Assembly: GCF_900106035.1 (NCBI RefSeq)
Contig: NZ_FNUC01000004.1
Coordinates: forward strand, 2,604,001 to 2,668,000
Direction: 5' to 3'
From: Jiangella alba
GTDB taxonomy: Bacteria > Actinomycetota > Actinomycetes > Jiangellales > Jiangellaceae
Length of the DNA stretch: 64,000 nucleotides
The notes beneath the pieces were generated by a model, which did no database searches, was not told where the DNA came from, and saw nothing but the letters and a program-made list of their open reading frames with translations. Shown piece after piece: positions 49,652-58,788 of this stretch. Position numbers and translations under genes: made by a program. Position 1 is the first letter of the stretch, and every line of letters starts with the position of its first letter.

Positions 49652-52600
49652 TCAGGACGCCGCCGAGACGAGCACTGATGCGGCGAGCGGGTCGGGCGAG
49701 CCGAACCGGTGCGCGGTGATGCTCACGGCCTGCTCGTGCAGGAACGGCAGCAGCTCGACCCGGCCGGCCTCGGTCACCGGCTGGGCGTAGACGGCGAGGT
49801 CGGGACGGCCGCCGGTCGCCTCGTAGAGCGCCGCGGGGTCGCCGCCGACCAGCCGGACCCGTCCGGTCAGCGTCGCCGCCCGGCGCCGCCAGTCCGCGTC
49901 CGCCTCCACCGTGACGGAGACGCCCAGCGCCGTCACCGCCGACGTCACCGCGGCGGGCAGCTCGCCGGTCGCCGACACCGTCACCCGGGTGCCCGCCAGC
50001 ACCCCGGCCGCGACGACCCGCAGCAGGTCGGCGACCGGCGCACCGGACTCGTGCCGGACCGTGACCGGGTACGGCAGGTAGCGGAACACGTTGCGCTCGG
50101 CGCTCAGCCCGGACACGTCGCGGGCGACGCCGAACTCGTCGCGCCAGGCGGCGGCGTCGCTGTGCAGGGCCCGCTCCAGCGCGTCGGCGCCGGCCAGTCC
50201 GGCGGCGTGCGCGGCGGCCAGCAGCGCGGCCGGCCCGGCCGCCAGCGGCGCCGCGGCGGCGGACGGCGCGGGCGACCAGTCGGTCAGCCCGACGAGGTAG
50301 TTCGGCCCGCCGGCCTTGGTGCCGGCGCCGACGGCGGACCGCTTCCAGCCGCCGAACGGCTGCCGCCGGACGATCGCGCCGGTGGTGCCGCGGTTGACGT
50401 AGAGGTTGCCGGCCTCGACGCGGTCCAGCCAGGTGGCGAGGTCGGCGGCGTCGCGGGTGTGCAGGCCCGCGGTGAGGCCGTACGCGACCCGGTTCTGCAG
50501 CGCGATCGCCTCGTCCAGGGTGGCCGCGGTCATGATGCCGAGCACCGGGCCGAAGTACTCCGTCAGGTGGTACTCCGAGCCGTCGGTGACGCCCACCTTG
50601 ACGCCCGGCGACCAGCTGCGGCCCTCGTCGTCGAGCTGGCGCGGCCGCACCACCCACGACTCGCCCGGGCCGAGCGTCGTCAGCGCGCGCAGCAGCTTGC
50701 CGTCGGCCGGGCCGATGAGCGGCCCCATCTGCGTCGTCGGGTCGGTCGGCAGCCCCACCTTCAGCGACGCGACGGCGTCGACCAGCTGGTCGCGGAACCG
50801 GCGCGACCGCGCCACCGAGCCGACGAGGATGACCAGCGACGCCGCCGAGCACTTCTGCCCGGCGTGGCCGAACGCGGAGTACACGACGTCGCGGACGGCG
50901 AGGTCGATGTCGGCGCTCGGGGTGACGACGATGGCGTTCTTGCCGCTGGTCTCGGCCAGCAGCGGGAGGTCGGTGCGGAACGACCGGAACAGCTCGGCGG
51001 TCTCGAACGCGCCGGTGAGGATGAGCCGGCCGACCCGCGGGTCGGACACCAGCTGCCGGCCCAGCGCGGACTCGCCGACGCGGAGCAGCCGCAGCACGTC
51101 GCGCGGCACCCCGGCCGCCCACAGCGCCTCGGCCAGCACCGCGCCGCAGCGCACCGCCTGCGACGCCGGCTTCAGCACGACGGCGGACCCGGCGGCCAGC
51201 GCGGCCAGCGTGGACCCGGCCGGGATGGCGACCGGGAAGTTCCACGGCGGCGTGACGACGGTCAGCGGCACCGGCCGCCGGACCGCGCCGTCGACGTCGT
51301 CGAGCGCCTCGGCCAGGCTCGCGTAGTAGTCGGCGAAGTCGATCGCCTCGGACACCTCGGGGTCGCCCTGGTCGAGGGTCTTGCCGGCCTCGGCCGCCAT
51401 GACCTCCAGCAGCTCGGCCCGGCGCCGCTCCAGCTCGACGGCGGCGCGGCGCAGCACTGCGGCCCGCTCGGCGCCGGTCAGCGCGCCCCAGCCCCGTCCG
51501 GCCGCCTCAGCCGACCCCAGCACGGCGTCCAGCGCGTCGGCCGTCGTCACCAGCGCCGCGTCCGCGGTGGCCGCCCCGGCGGTGCTGGCGGCCGCGCGGG
51601 CCAGGATCTCGCGGCTCCACGCCACGTTCCCGGGCAGCGCGGGGTCGGTGTCGGGCACGTTCCGGAACTCGGTCTGGACGGCGCCGCTCACCGGCTCGCG
51701 GCGGTCCTGGACGCGGTGCGGACGGGGCACCGTGCGGTCCAGCGCGGCCAGCGAGGCGAGGAAGCGGTCGCGCTCGCGGACGAACAGCTCCTCGTGGTCG
51801 TGCAGCCCGGCCAGCGCGGACAGGAAGTTCTCCGAGCTCGCGCCCTCCTCCAGCCGCCGCACCAGGTAGGCGATGGCGACGTCGAACTCGCGCGGGTGCA
51901 CGACCGGGGTGTAGAGCCGGACCTTGCCGACCTCGCGGCGGACCACCTCGGCCTGACCCTGGGCCATGCCCAGCAGCATCTCGACCTCGACGCCGTCGCG
52001 GACGCCGCGCCGCCCGGCCAGCAGCCACGCGAAGGCGAGGTCGAACAGGTTGTGCCCGGCGACGCCGATGTGCACGTTGCCGATGTGCTCGGGCCGTAGC
52101 GCGTAGTCGAGCAGCCGCTTGTAGTTGGTGTCGGACTCCTGCTTGCTGTGCCAGGTGGCCAGCGGCCAGCCGCGCAGCGACGCCTCGACTCGCTCCATCG
52201 GCAGGTTCGCGCCCTTGACGACGCGGACCTTGACCGGCGCGCCGCCGCGGGCCCGGCGCGCGGCCGCCCACTCCTGCAGCCGGACCATCGTGGCCAGCGT
52301 GTCCGGCAGGTAGGCCTGCAGGACGATGCCGGCCTCCAGGCCCTCGAACTCGGGCCGGTCCAGCAGCGTGGTGAAGACCGCCGTCGTCAGCTCGAGGTCG
52401 CGGTACTCCTCCATGTCCAGGTTGACGAACGTCGACGCGGCCGCGGCCCGCCGGTACAGCGGGGTGAGCGCCTCGACGACGTGCGCGACGGTGTCGTCGA
52501 ACGCCCACGCCGAGTGCGGCGCCACCGTCGACGACACCTTCACCGACACGTAGTCGACGTCGGGGCGGTCCAGCAGCTTCAGCGTGCCGTCGAGGCGGCG

Positions 52601-53104
52601 GCGGGCCTCGCGCGCGCCGAGGACGGCCTCGCCCAACAGGTTGACGTTGAGCCGGGCGCCGTCGCGGCGGATGCGGCCGATCGCCTTGCCCAGCTTCGCC
52701 GGACGCGCGTCGACGACCAGGTGGCCGACCATCTCGCGCAGCGCCCGCCGCGCGATCGGCACGACCAGCCCCGGCGCGACCCGTCCGGCCAGCCCGCCGG
52801 CCCGCACCGCGAGCCGCAGGTGCGCGGGCAGGAACGCGGGCACGTCGGCGGCCAGTTCGCGCAGCGCCTGGGCGGCGACCTTCGGGTCCTCGGGCCGGAT
52901 GACGCCGTCGACGAAGCCGACGGCGAACGGCAGCCCGCTGGGGTCGGCCAGCACCTGGGAGAGCCGCTGCGCGGCCGCGCCGGCGGGGTGCTGCGCGGAC
53001 TCGTCCAGCCAGCGGCGGACGGTCGCGACGACCTCGTCGGACAGCGCCAGCAGCTCGTTCAGCCCGCCCGCGCGAGCGTCGGTGTTGTTCCAGGTCACGG
53101 CCAT
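49652..53104 (-). CDS. putA: Bifunctional proline dehydrogenase / glutamate-semialdehyde dehydrogenase (PutA)
   Basis: The 1,150-residue chain fuses both enzymes of proline catabolism. The N-terminal PRODH barrel (about 1-470) shows DYVSVKVSS, FVNLDMEEYRD, LQAYLPDT, VRVVKGANLPMERVEA and TNYKRLLDYAL. The P5C dehydrogenase (about 530-1020) shows TPPWNFPVAIPAG, the glutamate region LAETSGKNA, the nucleophile Cys in GHAGQKCSAAS and GPVLGIMT. A 130-residue extension of unknown role ends it. Together they convert proline to glutamate with FAD and NAD. ATG 53104 is used; ATG 53131 is nine codons upstream. It is divergent from a LysR regulator across a 91-base gap. Confidence 0.95.
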   Translation of the reverse strand: MAVTWNNTDARAGGLNELLALSDEVVATVRRWLDESAQHPAGAAAQRLSQVLADPSGLPFAVGFVDGVIRPEDPKVAAQALRELAADVPAFLPAHLRLAVRAGGLAGRVAPGLVVPIARRALREMVGHLVVDARPAKLGKAIGRIRRDGARLNVNLLGEAVLGAREARRRLDGTLKLLDRPDVDYVSVKVSSTVAPHSAWAFDDTVAHVVEALTPLYRRAAAASTFVNLDMEEYRDLELTTAVFTTLLDRPEFEGLEAGIVLQAYLPDTLATMVRLQEWAAARRARGGAPVKVRVVKGANLPMERVEASLRGWPLATWHSKQESDTNYKRLLDYALRPEHIGNVHIGVAGHNLFDLAFAWLLAGRRGVRDGVEVEMLLGMAQGQAEVVRREVGKVRLYTPVVHPREFDVAIAYLVRRLEEGASSENFLSALAGLHDHEELFVRERDRFLASLAALDRTVPRPHRVQDRREPVSGAVQTEFRNVPDTDPALPGNVAWSREILARAAASTAGAATADAALVTTADALDAVLGSAEAAGRGWGALTGAERAAVLRRAAVELERRRAELLEVMAAEAGKTLDQGDPEVSEAIDFADYYASLAEALDDVDGAVRRPVPLTVVTPPWNFPVAIPAGSTLAALAAGSAVVLKPASQAVRCGAVLAEALWAAGVPRDVLRLLRVGESALGRQLVSDPRVGRLILTGAFETAELFRSFRTDLPLLAETSGKNAIVVTPSADIDLAVRDVVYSAFGHAGQKCSAASLVILVGSVARSRRFRDQLVDAVASLKVGLPTDPTTQMGPLIGPADGKLLRALTTLGPGESWVVRPRQLDDEGRSWSPGVKVGVTDGSEYHLTEYFGPVLGIMTAATLDEAIALQNRVAYGLTAGLHTRDAADLATWLDRVEAGNLYVNRGTTGAIVRRQPFGGWKRSAVGAGTKAGGPNYLVGLTDWSPAPSAAAAPLAAGPAALLAAAHAAGLAGADALERALHSDAAAWRDEFGVARDVSGLSAERNVFRYLPYPVTVRHESGAPVADLLRVVAAGVLAGTRVTVSATGELPAAVTSAVTALGVSVTVEADADWRRRAATLTGRVRLVGGDPAALYEATGGRPDLAVYAQPVTEAGRVELLPFLHEQAVSITAHRFGSPDPLAASVLVSAAS

Positions 53105-53148
53105 GTCCACAGTCTGGTCACCCGTTGGCATAAGGTAAAGCGATGTTT

Positions 53149-53168
53149 TCTGACGAGTACTCGTCAGA
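53149..53168. promoter_or_regulatory. 20-bp perfect palindrome between putA and the LysR gene
   Basis: TCTGACGAGTACTCGTCAGA is a perfect palindrome centred on 53158/53159, inside the 91-base divergent gap and AT-rich flanks. LysR-type proteins bind such interrupted palindromes beside their own gene, so it is the likely operator for the divergent pair. Confidence 0.75.
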
Positions 53169-53195
53169 TCCACTTACTGTTTCTTGGAGGCTACC

Positions 53196-54107
53196 GTGCT
53201 CGACGTCCGCCGGCTGCGGCTTCTCCGGGAACTGGCCGTCCGCGGCACCATCGCCGACGTCGCCGCGGCCCTGCACCAGAGCCCGTCGTCGGTGTCGCAG
53301 CAGCTCACGCTGCTGGAGAAGGAGGCCGGCGTGCCGCTGCTGCGCAAGGTCGGCCGGCGGCTGCAACTCACTCCGCAGGCGGAGATCCTGGTCGAGCACA
53401 CCGCCGCCGTGCTGCAGCGGCTGGAGGAGGCGGAGTCCGACCTGCGCGCGTCGCTGCAGGAGGCCACCGGCACCGTCCGCCTCGCCGTCTTCCAGTCCGC
53501 CGCGCTGGCCCTGATGCCGGACCTCCTGCACACCCTCGCCGAGCGGCACCCGCGGCTGCGCGTCACCATGACGCAGCGCGAGCCCGAGACCGCGCTGATG
53601 GAGACGTTCGCCCGCGACTTCGACCTCGTCGTCGCCGAGCAGTACCCGAACCATGCCGCGCCCTGGCACCCCGAACTCGACCGCGTCGGCCTCACCCACG
53701 ACGCCCTCCGCCTGGCCGTCCCGCCCGGCCCGGCGTGGGCGCACATCACCCGGCTGGCCGACACCGCCGGCCTGCCCTGGGTGGCCGAGCCGCACGGCGC
53801 GGCGTCGCGGCACTTCGCCGAGCAGGCCTGCCGGCAGGCCGGGTTCGAACCGGACGTGCGGTTCGAGACCGCCGACCTGACGGCGCAGATCGAGCTGATC
53901 GAGACCGGCAACGCGGTCGCGCTGATCCCCGACCTCATGTGGGCCCGGCGCCCGCCCTCGGTGCGACTGGTCGATCTCGACGGCGTGCCGCACCGGACGG
54001 TGTTCACCGCCGCCCGCCGGTCCATGGCCCAGCGCCCGTCCATCCTCGCCTGCCGCGATGCCCTGGCCGCCGCCGTCGAGCACGGCACGGGCCACCCACC
54101 CGGCTGA
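53196..54107 (+). CDS. LysR-type regulator next to putA
   Basis: The 303-residue protein has an N-terminal winged helix (RLRLLRELAVRGTIADVAAALHQSPSSVSQQLTLLEKEAGVPLL, about 6-50) and a C-terminal effector domain (TVRLAVFQSAALALMPDLLHTLAERHPRLRV, from about 90). GTG 53196 follows GGAGG at five bases. Divergence from putA and the palindrome between them make it the probable regulator of proline catabolism, perhaps as activator with a proline-related inducer. That function is inference. Confidence 0.88.
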   Translation: MLDVRRLRLLRELAVRGTIADVAAALHQSPSSVSQQLTLLEKEAGVPLLRKVGRRLQLTPQAEILVEHTAAVLQRLEEAESDLRASLQEATGTVRLAVFQSAALALMPDLLHTLAERHPRLRVTMTQREPETALMETFARDFDLVVAEQYPNHAAPWHPELDRVGLTHDALRLAVPPGPAWAHITRLADTAGLPWVAEPHGAASRHFAEQACRQAGFEPDVRFETADLTAQIELIETGNAVALIPDLMWARRPPSVRLVDLDGVPHRTVFTAARRSMAQRPSILACRDALAAAVEHGTGHPPG

Positions 54108-54130
54108 TGCTCGCGGCCCGGCGGCGGTGA

Positions 54131-55321
54131 TCAGCGCACGGTGAGGCGCCATTCGCGGGCGGCCGGGCGCAGCGCGGGCACCAGCAGCACGGCCGCCAGC
54201 ACGAACACGACGGGGTAGCCGGCGCCGGCGGCGACCAGTCCGGCTCCGGCCGCGCCCGCCGCCATGCCCATGTCGTAGGCCGCGTTCCAGATGGCGGTGA
54301 CCGAGCCGTAGCCCTCCGGCCCCACCCGCGAGTACATGAGCGCGAGCGTCGCGTTCTGCAGCACCCCGAACCCCGCGCCGAACACCGCGGCGCCGGTGAT
54401 GACGGCGGCCGGGGCGCCGGTCGCGCTGACGCTGAGCAAACCGGCCGCGGCCAGCAGCAGACCGGGCAGCAGCAGCCGGCCCTGGCCGCGCCGGTCGCCC
54501 ACCCGCCCGGCCACCCAGCGGGTGAGGGTCGCGGCCGCGGGCTGGACCAGCAGCGCCGCCGCCGCGACAGAGGTGGACGACGTGGCCAGCGGCAGGAACG
54601 TCACCATCACCCCGATCGCGACCGTCGACGCCGCGAAGACGGCCGCCGGCCGGACCAGCCCCGCGTCACGCAGGCCGTCGAGGATGCCGTGCGAGCCGCC
54701 GCCGGTGCCGTCGGCAGCAGCACCGCCACCGCCGGCCGTCCGCCCGGGCAGCCCGGGCACGGCGACCAGGCTGAGCAGCGTGGCGATCGCCGTGATCGCG
54801 AACACCGTGCCGGCGCCCCACTGCCCGGCCGCCCAGACCCCGAACGGCAGCGCGACCAGCGCGGGCACCCCGCCGACGACGCCGACCAGGGCCAGGCCCT
54901 CGCCGCGGCGGTGAGCCGGCAGCAGCGCCGCCGTCAACGCGCCGCCGGCGACGATCGTGACGCCGAAGCCGAGGCCGCGCACCAGGTTGACCACCACCAC
55001 GGTCGCCAGGTCCGGCGCGGCCAGCAGCACCAGCGTGGGCGCGCCGAGCAGCACCAGCCCGGCGGTCAGCGCCAGCCGGTACCCGAAGCGGGCGACCAGC
55101 CGCGGCGTCGCGATCTCACCGGCGACCGACGCCGTCAGCAGCGCGCCGGTGGCCAGGCCCGCGGCGCCGGTCGCCCCCGCCGCCTCGGCGACCATCGGGA
55201 CGACCGACAGCGGCAAGTAGAAGCCCAGCGACGAGCCGACGATCGTGACGAACCGGAGCAGCAGCGCCCGGGAGACGAGCGGCGTGTCGACGGTGGCGGC
55301 GGCGAGCCTGGCGGTGGTCAT
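54131..55321 (-). CDS. MFS efflux-type transporter
   Basis: The 396-residue protein has about 12 hydrophobic helices, starting LLLRFVTIVGSSLGFYLPLSVVPMVAEA. The loop sequences ATPRLVARFGYRLALTAGLVLLGAP and GRVGDRRGQGRLLLPG are typical of drug:proton antiporters of the YfcJ/Bcr-like type. Several other exporters share this layout and the substrate is unknown. ATG 55321 lies six bases after TAGGTT. An inverted repeat beginning 17 bases upstream of the start codon suggests that a repressor acts at this promoter. Confidence 0.85.
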   Translation of the reverse strand: MTTARLAAATVDTPLVSRALLLRFVTIVGSSLGFYLPLSVVPMVAEAAGATGAAGLATGALLTASVAGEIATPRLVARFGYRLALTAGLVLLGAPTLVLLAAPDLATVVVVNLVRGLGFGVTIVAGGALTAALLPAHRRGEGLALVGVVGGVPALVALPFGVWAAGQWGAGTVFAITAIATLLSLVAVPGLPGRTAGGGGAAADGTGGGSHGILDGLRDAGLVRPAAVFAASTVAIGVMVTFLPLATSSTSVAAAALLVQPAAATLTRWVAGRVGDRRGQGRLLLPGLLLAAAGLLSVSATGAPAAVITGAAVFGAGFGVLQNATLALMYSRVGPEGYGSVTAIWNAAYDMGMAAGAAGAGLVAAGAGYPVVFVLAAVLLVPALRPAAREWRLTVR

Positions 55322-55337
55322 GGCACGAACCTAGGGA

Positions 55338-55391
55338 CGAATCGGTCCATCCGTGAGTGCCAATCTCACTACCCGATACAGGACCGATTCG
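55338..55391. promoter_or_regulatory. Inverted repeat upstream of the MFS exporter gene
   Basis: CGAATCGGTCC (55338-55348) and GGACCGATTCG (55381-55391) are exact complements, with the nested pair GTGAG/CTCAC in the 32-base spacer. The left arm lies upstream of the -10 TAGGTT, so it could be a repressor or activator site. Confidence 0.6.
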
Positions 55392-55418
55392 CCCCGGCCG
55401 TGCCGACGAGGCCGCCTG

Positions 55419-55829
55419 TTACGTGCTGGCGGCCCCGCCCGCGCCACCCTTCGCCCGCCCGTGGACGGCGTCGATGAGGCGGTCGTCGACCTGGTCGTAG
55501 ATGATGGTGCCGACCCACACGATGAGCGTGGTGAACAGCCACGTGCCGGCGCCCTCGAGGTCGAAGTTCTTGCGGGCCGTGAAGATGTCGGTCAGCACCA
55601 GGCCGACCCAGGTGAGCACCAGGCCGCCGAGGAACGTGGCGCTGGAGGCATACTTGCGCGCCGCCGATGCCATGACCCCGCGCAACAGCATGGTGAAGAC
55701 GGTGAACAGGACGGTCCCGATCAGCCAGCCGGTGAAGGACAGGCGGAACTTGTCGAACAGCACCGCGGCGATCATCAGCAGCACGCCGTTCGCCGCGGCG
55801 GCGAGCACCAGGCGGATTCCCCACTTCAT
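55419..55829 (-). CDS. Small four-helix membrane protein (holin-like)
   Basis: The 136-residue protein has four hydrophobic segments (about 5-25, 32-52, 65-88 and 100-118). LVLAAAANGVLLMIAAVLFDKF, FTGWLIGTVLFTVFTMLLRGVM and the tail VDDRLIDAVHGRAKGGAGGA give it the look of actinobacterial holin-superfamily or unnamed membrane proteins. No prophage genes are near, so it is more likely a cell membrane protein than a phage lysis factor. Function is unknown. Confidence 0.68.
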   Translation of the reverse strand: MKWGIRLVLAAAANGVLLMIAAVLFDKFRLSFTGWLIGTVLFTVFTMLLRGVMASAARKYASSATFLGGLVLTWVGLVLTDIFTARKNFDLEGAGTWLFTTLIVWVGTIIYDQVDDRLIDAVHGRAKGGAGGAAST

Positions 55830-55925
55830 ACTCCGTACTGTGGCGCAAATGCCGACGCGGCGCCACGACCTGCGAGGTTTCGTGGCGCCGCGTCGCGCGG
55901 GTTGGGGTGGTCCGTCCGGGTTCGA

Positions 55926-58073
55926 TCAGTCGGCGGAACGCACCAGTTCGCCCTCGTCCGGCGGGACCGGCTCGTCGCGGCGGTCACCGTGGCCGGGCCA
56001 CCAGGCGGCGTGACCGATGAGCGCCGTCAGGGCCGGGGTGAAGAACATCGCCATGACGAACGCCGCCACGAAGATGCCGAACGCGATGGCGAAGCCCATC
56101 GACATCAGCAGCGCGTTGCCGCCCAGCATCAGCGAGGCGAACGTGCCGGCCAGGATGAGACCGGCCGCGGCGACCGTCGGACCGGCATGGCGGACAGCCA
56201 TGGCCGCGGCCCGGCGGGGTTCGAGGCCGTTGCGCGCCTCTTCGCGCAGCCGGGCCACCATGAGGATGTTGTAGTCGGTGCCGAGCGCCACGACGAACAG
56301 GTAGATGTAGATGGGCAGCATGAAGATCAGCCCGTCGTCGCCCTTGATGGTCTGGAACACCAGCACCGTGGCGCCCAGCGTGGCGCCGAAGCCGAGGCCG
56401 ACCGACGCCATGAGGTACCAGGGCGCCACCAGGCTGCGCAGCAGCACCGCCAGGATCAGCATGATGATCAGCGCGGCCACCGGGAACACGACCGAGTAGT
56501 CGCGGTTCATGGCGTCCTGGAGGTCGACGAAGACCGACGTGGTGCCGCCGACGAGTGCCTCGGTGCCCTCGGGGGCGGCGTCGTGGGCGGTGTCGCGGAT
56601 GGGCCCTTCGACGTTCGCCATGGACGCGTCCGACGTGGGGTCGGAGTCGAGGACGACGGTGAACGCGGCCGTGCTGCCGTCGTCGGACACGGCCGGCGGC
56701 GTGGCGACCTGTGCGACGCCGCTGGCCCCGCTGAGGGCCGTGCCGAAGTCGGCGATGGCGGCGTCGTCGAGGCGTTCGCCGCCGGTGCTGTGCAGCAGCA
56801 CCGTGGTGGGGTCGGTGGCGCCCGGCGGGAGCCCCTTCTCCAGCGTCTTCAACGCGACCGTCGACTCGGCCGACGACGGCACACCGGTGTCGGAGAGGTC
56901 GAACGTCGGCTTGAACCCGAACGCCAGCACCGCCAGCGCGGCCAGCACCAGCCCGGACACGACGGCGAACCGGACGGGGTGCCGGCCCAGCGCGTCGCCC
57001 ATGGCCCCGAACCGGGCCGCCTTCGGCTCGTTCTTCCACGCCTTCGACGGCCAGAACACCTTGGTGCCGAGCAGCGAGACGATGGCCGGCACCAGCGTGA
57101 GCGCCGCCAGCACCGTGACGGCGACGGCGATGGCCAGCGCGGGACCGATGGAGCGGAAGATGCCCAGCGTCGACAGGACCAGCGCCATGAACGCGACGAT
57201 GACCGCGCCGCCCGCCGACGCGATGGCCTCGCCGGCCCGTTCGATCGAGTGCGAGACGGCGGTCTTGCTGTCGAGGCCCTGCCGCAGCGCCTCGCGGTAG
57301 CGGAACAGGAAGAACAGGATGTAGTCGGTGCCGATGCCGTACAGCACCACGATCAGGATGACCGTGATCGAGGAGTCGGCCTGCAGGTCGAACGCCTCGT
57401 TGGCGAACGCGATGAGACCGGTCGCGACCTGCGAGATGATGCCGACGACGATGATCGGCATGAACGCGATGATCGGGCTGCGGAAGATGATGAACAGCAG
57501 GCCGAGGATCAGCAGGATCGTCACGATGCCGACGATCGCCTCGGCGTTCGACGCCGCCTCCTGGGAGTCGAGGCCCTGCGCTGCCGAGCCGGTGACGCCC
57601 ATGCGCAGGCCGGTGCCGTCGAGCAGCGGCTTCGCGTCTTCGCGCAGGTCGCGGACGCTGTCCATGAGCTCTTCGCCGAACGGGTTGGCGTCCTTGGCCA
57701 GGCTGATGATCGACGTCTGAACCAGCCGGTTCTCCGACGGCGGGCTGGGCGTGATGGCGCCGAACTCGGGCAGCTCGAGGTCGCCCAGCTCGCCGGAGAT
57801 CCGCTCGACGGTGGCGACGTCGTCGTCGGTGAGGGGTTCGCCGTCCGCGCGGTCGAAGACCATGATGGCGGCCATCTCGGTGCGGTCGGGGAACGCGTCG
57901 GACTGCAGCTCGGCAGCCTGGATGGATTCGTAGTGGTCGGGCAGGAACTCGGCCTCGTCGGTGGTCGAGGTGAGTGCGGGAGCGGTGGCGATCACAGCGA
58001 CCGCCAGCACGACCCACGCGACGATGACCTGCCACGGGTGTCGGGCGACATAACGGCCCAGCGAAGCAAACAT
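55926..58073 (-). CDS. MmpL/RND-family membrane exporter (YdfJ-like)
   Basis: The 715-residue protein has two similar halves, each with one TM helix, a periplasmic domain and a bundle of five helices (about 12 TM in all). Signature segments are GTDYILFFLFRYREALRQG, with the Asp in the proton relay, and the second-half equivalent GTDYNILMVARLREEARNG. MmpL-type exporters move lipids or drugs across the inner membrane; the cargo here is unknown. ATG 58073 is preferred to earlier in-frame codons. A WhiB gene lies upstream on the same strand, and the gap between them is about 230 bases. Confidence 0.92.
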   Translation of the reverse strand: MFASLGRYVARHPWQVIVAWVVLAVAVIATAPALTSTTDEAEFLPDHYESIQAAELQSDAFPDRTEMAAIMVFDRADGEPLTDDDVATVERISGELGDLELPEFGAITPSPPSENRLVQTSIISLAKDANPFGEELMDSVRDLREDAKPLLDGTGLRMGVTGSAAQGLDSQEAASNAEAIVGIVTILLILGLLFIIFRSPIIAFMPIIVVGIISQVATGLIAFANEAFDLQADSSITVILIVVLYGIGTDYILFFLFRYREALRQGLDSKTAVSHSIERAGEAIASAGGAVIVAFMALVLSTLGIFRSIGPALAIAVAVTVLAALTLVPAIVSLLGTKVFWPSKAWKNEPKAARFGAMGDALGRHPVRFAVVSGLVLAALAVLAFGFKPTFDLSDTGVPSSAESTVALKTLEKGLPPGATDPTTVLLHSTGGERLDDAAIADFGTALSGASGVAQVATPPAVSDDGSTAAFTVVLDSDPTSDASMANVEGPIRDTAHDAAPEGTEALVGGTTSVFVDLQDAMNRDYSVVFPVAALIIMLILAVLLRSLVAPWYLMASVGLGFGATLGATVLVFQTIKGDDGLIFMLPIYIYLFVVALGTDYNILMVARLREEARNGLEPRRAAAMAVRHAGPTVAAAGLILAGTFASLMLGGNALLMSMGFAIAFGIFVAAFVMAMFFTPALTALIGHAAWWPGHGDRRDEPVPPDEGELVRSAD

Positions 58074-58303
58074 GCGATCAGTATCGGCGCCCGGTCTGAC
58101 ATCCGTCTGACACATGCCTGACATGGTGTTCCCGCCGTCCGCGGAATGCGGCGGGAGCCGGGGGACGGAGAAGTCGGATGTGGCGCGCGTCACGTTCTTC
58201 GCGGCGCCACGAAGAGTGTGACTTCGCCCATTTCTGAGCGTCGTGCGGGCGGTGATCTTGGGACGGTGGAGCGACGGAGAAGGGGTGGGGTGGCCGGCCG
58301 GCG

Positions 58304-58582
58304 TCAGCGGCGCGACCAGCCCCGCTCCGCCTCGGTCAGCCCGCCCCAGATGCCGTACCGCTCCGGAAGGGCTGTGGAGGCCTCCCGGCACTGCTGCGCG
58401 ACCGGGCAGGACGAGCAGATGTTCTTGGCGATCTGCTCCCGGGCCCGCAGCGTGCTGCCGCGGCCCTCGGGGTAGAAGAGATCGGTGTCCATGCCCCGGC
58501 AGGCGGCATACGCCCGCCATGCGTCCCGCAGCTCGAACCAGTCCTCGGTGTACGTGTTCATGTGATCGGCCAGTGCGGTCAT
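58304..58582 (-). CDS. WhiB-family Fe-S transcription regulator
   Basis: The 92-residue protein has the four cluster cysteines C28, C56, C59 and C65 (ACRGMDTDLFY ... ICSSCPVAQQC), the GIWGG turn at 77-81 and a short C-terminus (LTEAERGWSRR). It lacks an AT-hook, so it is a WhiB other than WhiB7. I would not pick a subclass. WhiB proteins act with the housekeeping sigma factor in development or redox response. GAAGGGGGAA lies close before ATG 58582. It stands between the MmpL gene and the tethered sigma factor gene. Confidence 0.92.
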   Translation of the reverse strand: MTALADHMNTYTEDWFELRDAWRAYAACRGMDTDLFYPEGRGSTLRAREQIAKNICSSCPVAQQCREASTALPERYGIWGGLTEAERGWSRR

Positions 58583-58733
58583 GCGGCCAGTTCCCCCTTC
58601 GCCGTCGTGTCGAGTGGATCAGGGCCTTTGATCGACAAGACAGAGATCGGGGTCGGCTATGACGCGCCTGACGAAGAATTTCTCGGGGAATTTTTCCGGC
58701 CGGGACGAACCGGATGAATGGCCGCGGAAACGC
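58583..58733. other. AT-richer gap upstream of the WhiB gene
   Basis: The stretch is poorer in GC than the rest (GAAGAATTTCTC, GGAATTTTTCC), as expected of the promoter region of the minus-strand WhiB gene. I could not assign -35 and -10 hexamers with confidence. Confidence 0.45.
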
Positions 58734-58770
58734 CACCGCCCGGCGAGCCGTGAAGGCTCACCGGGCGGTG
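58734..58770 (-). terminator. Hairpin terminator after the tethered sigma gene
   Basis: CACCGCCCGGCGAGCC (58734-58749) pairs with 58755-58770 at 15 of 16 positions around GTGAA. It lies 19 bases after the sigma gene stop on the minus strand. Confidence 0.78.
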
Positions 58771-58788
58771 TGGAGCGTCAGCGGGCGG

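Noticed and set aside
55419..55829. Prophage holin
   Set aside because: The fold is holin-like, but no other phage gene lies within several kilobases and both neighbours are cellular transporters.
55353..58121. Long plus-strand frame opposite the MmpL-type gene
   Set aside because: Glu/Gln/Arg/Asp-rich translation without structure; the antisense gene has 12 helices and RND motifs.
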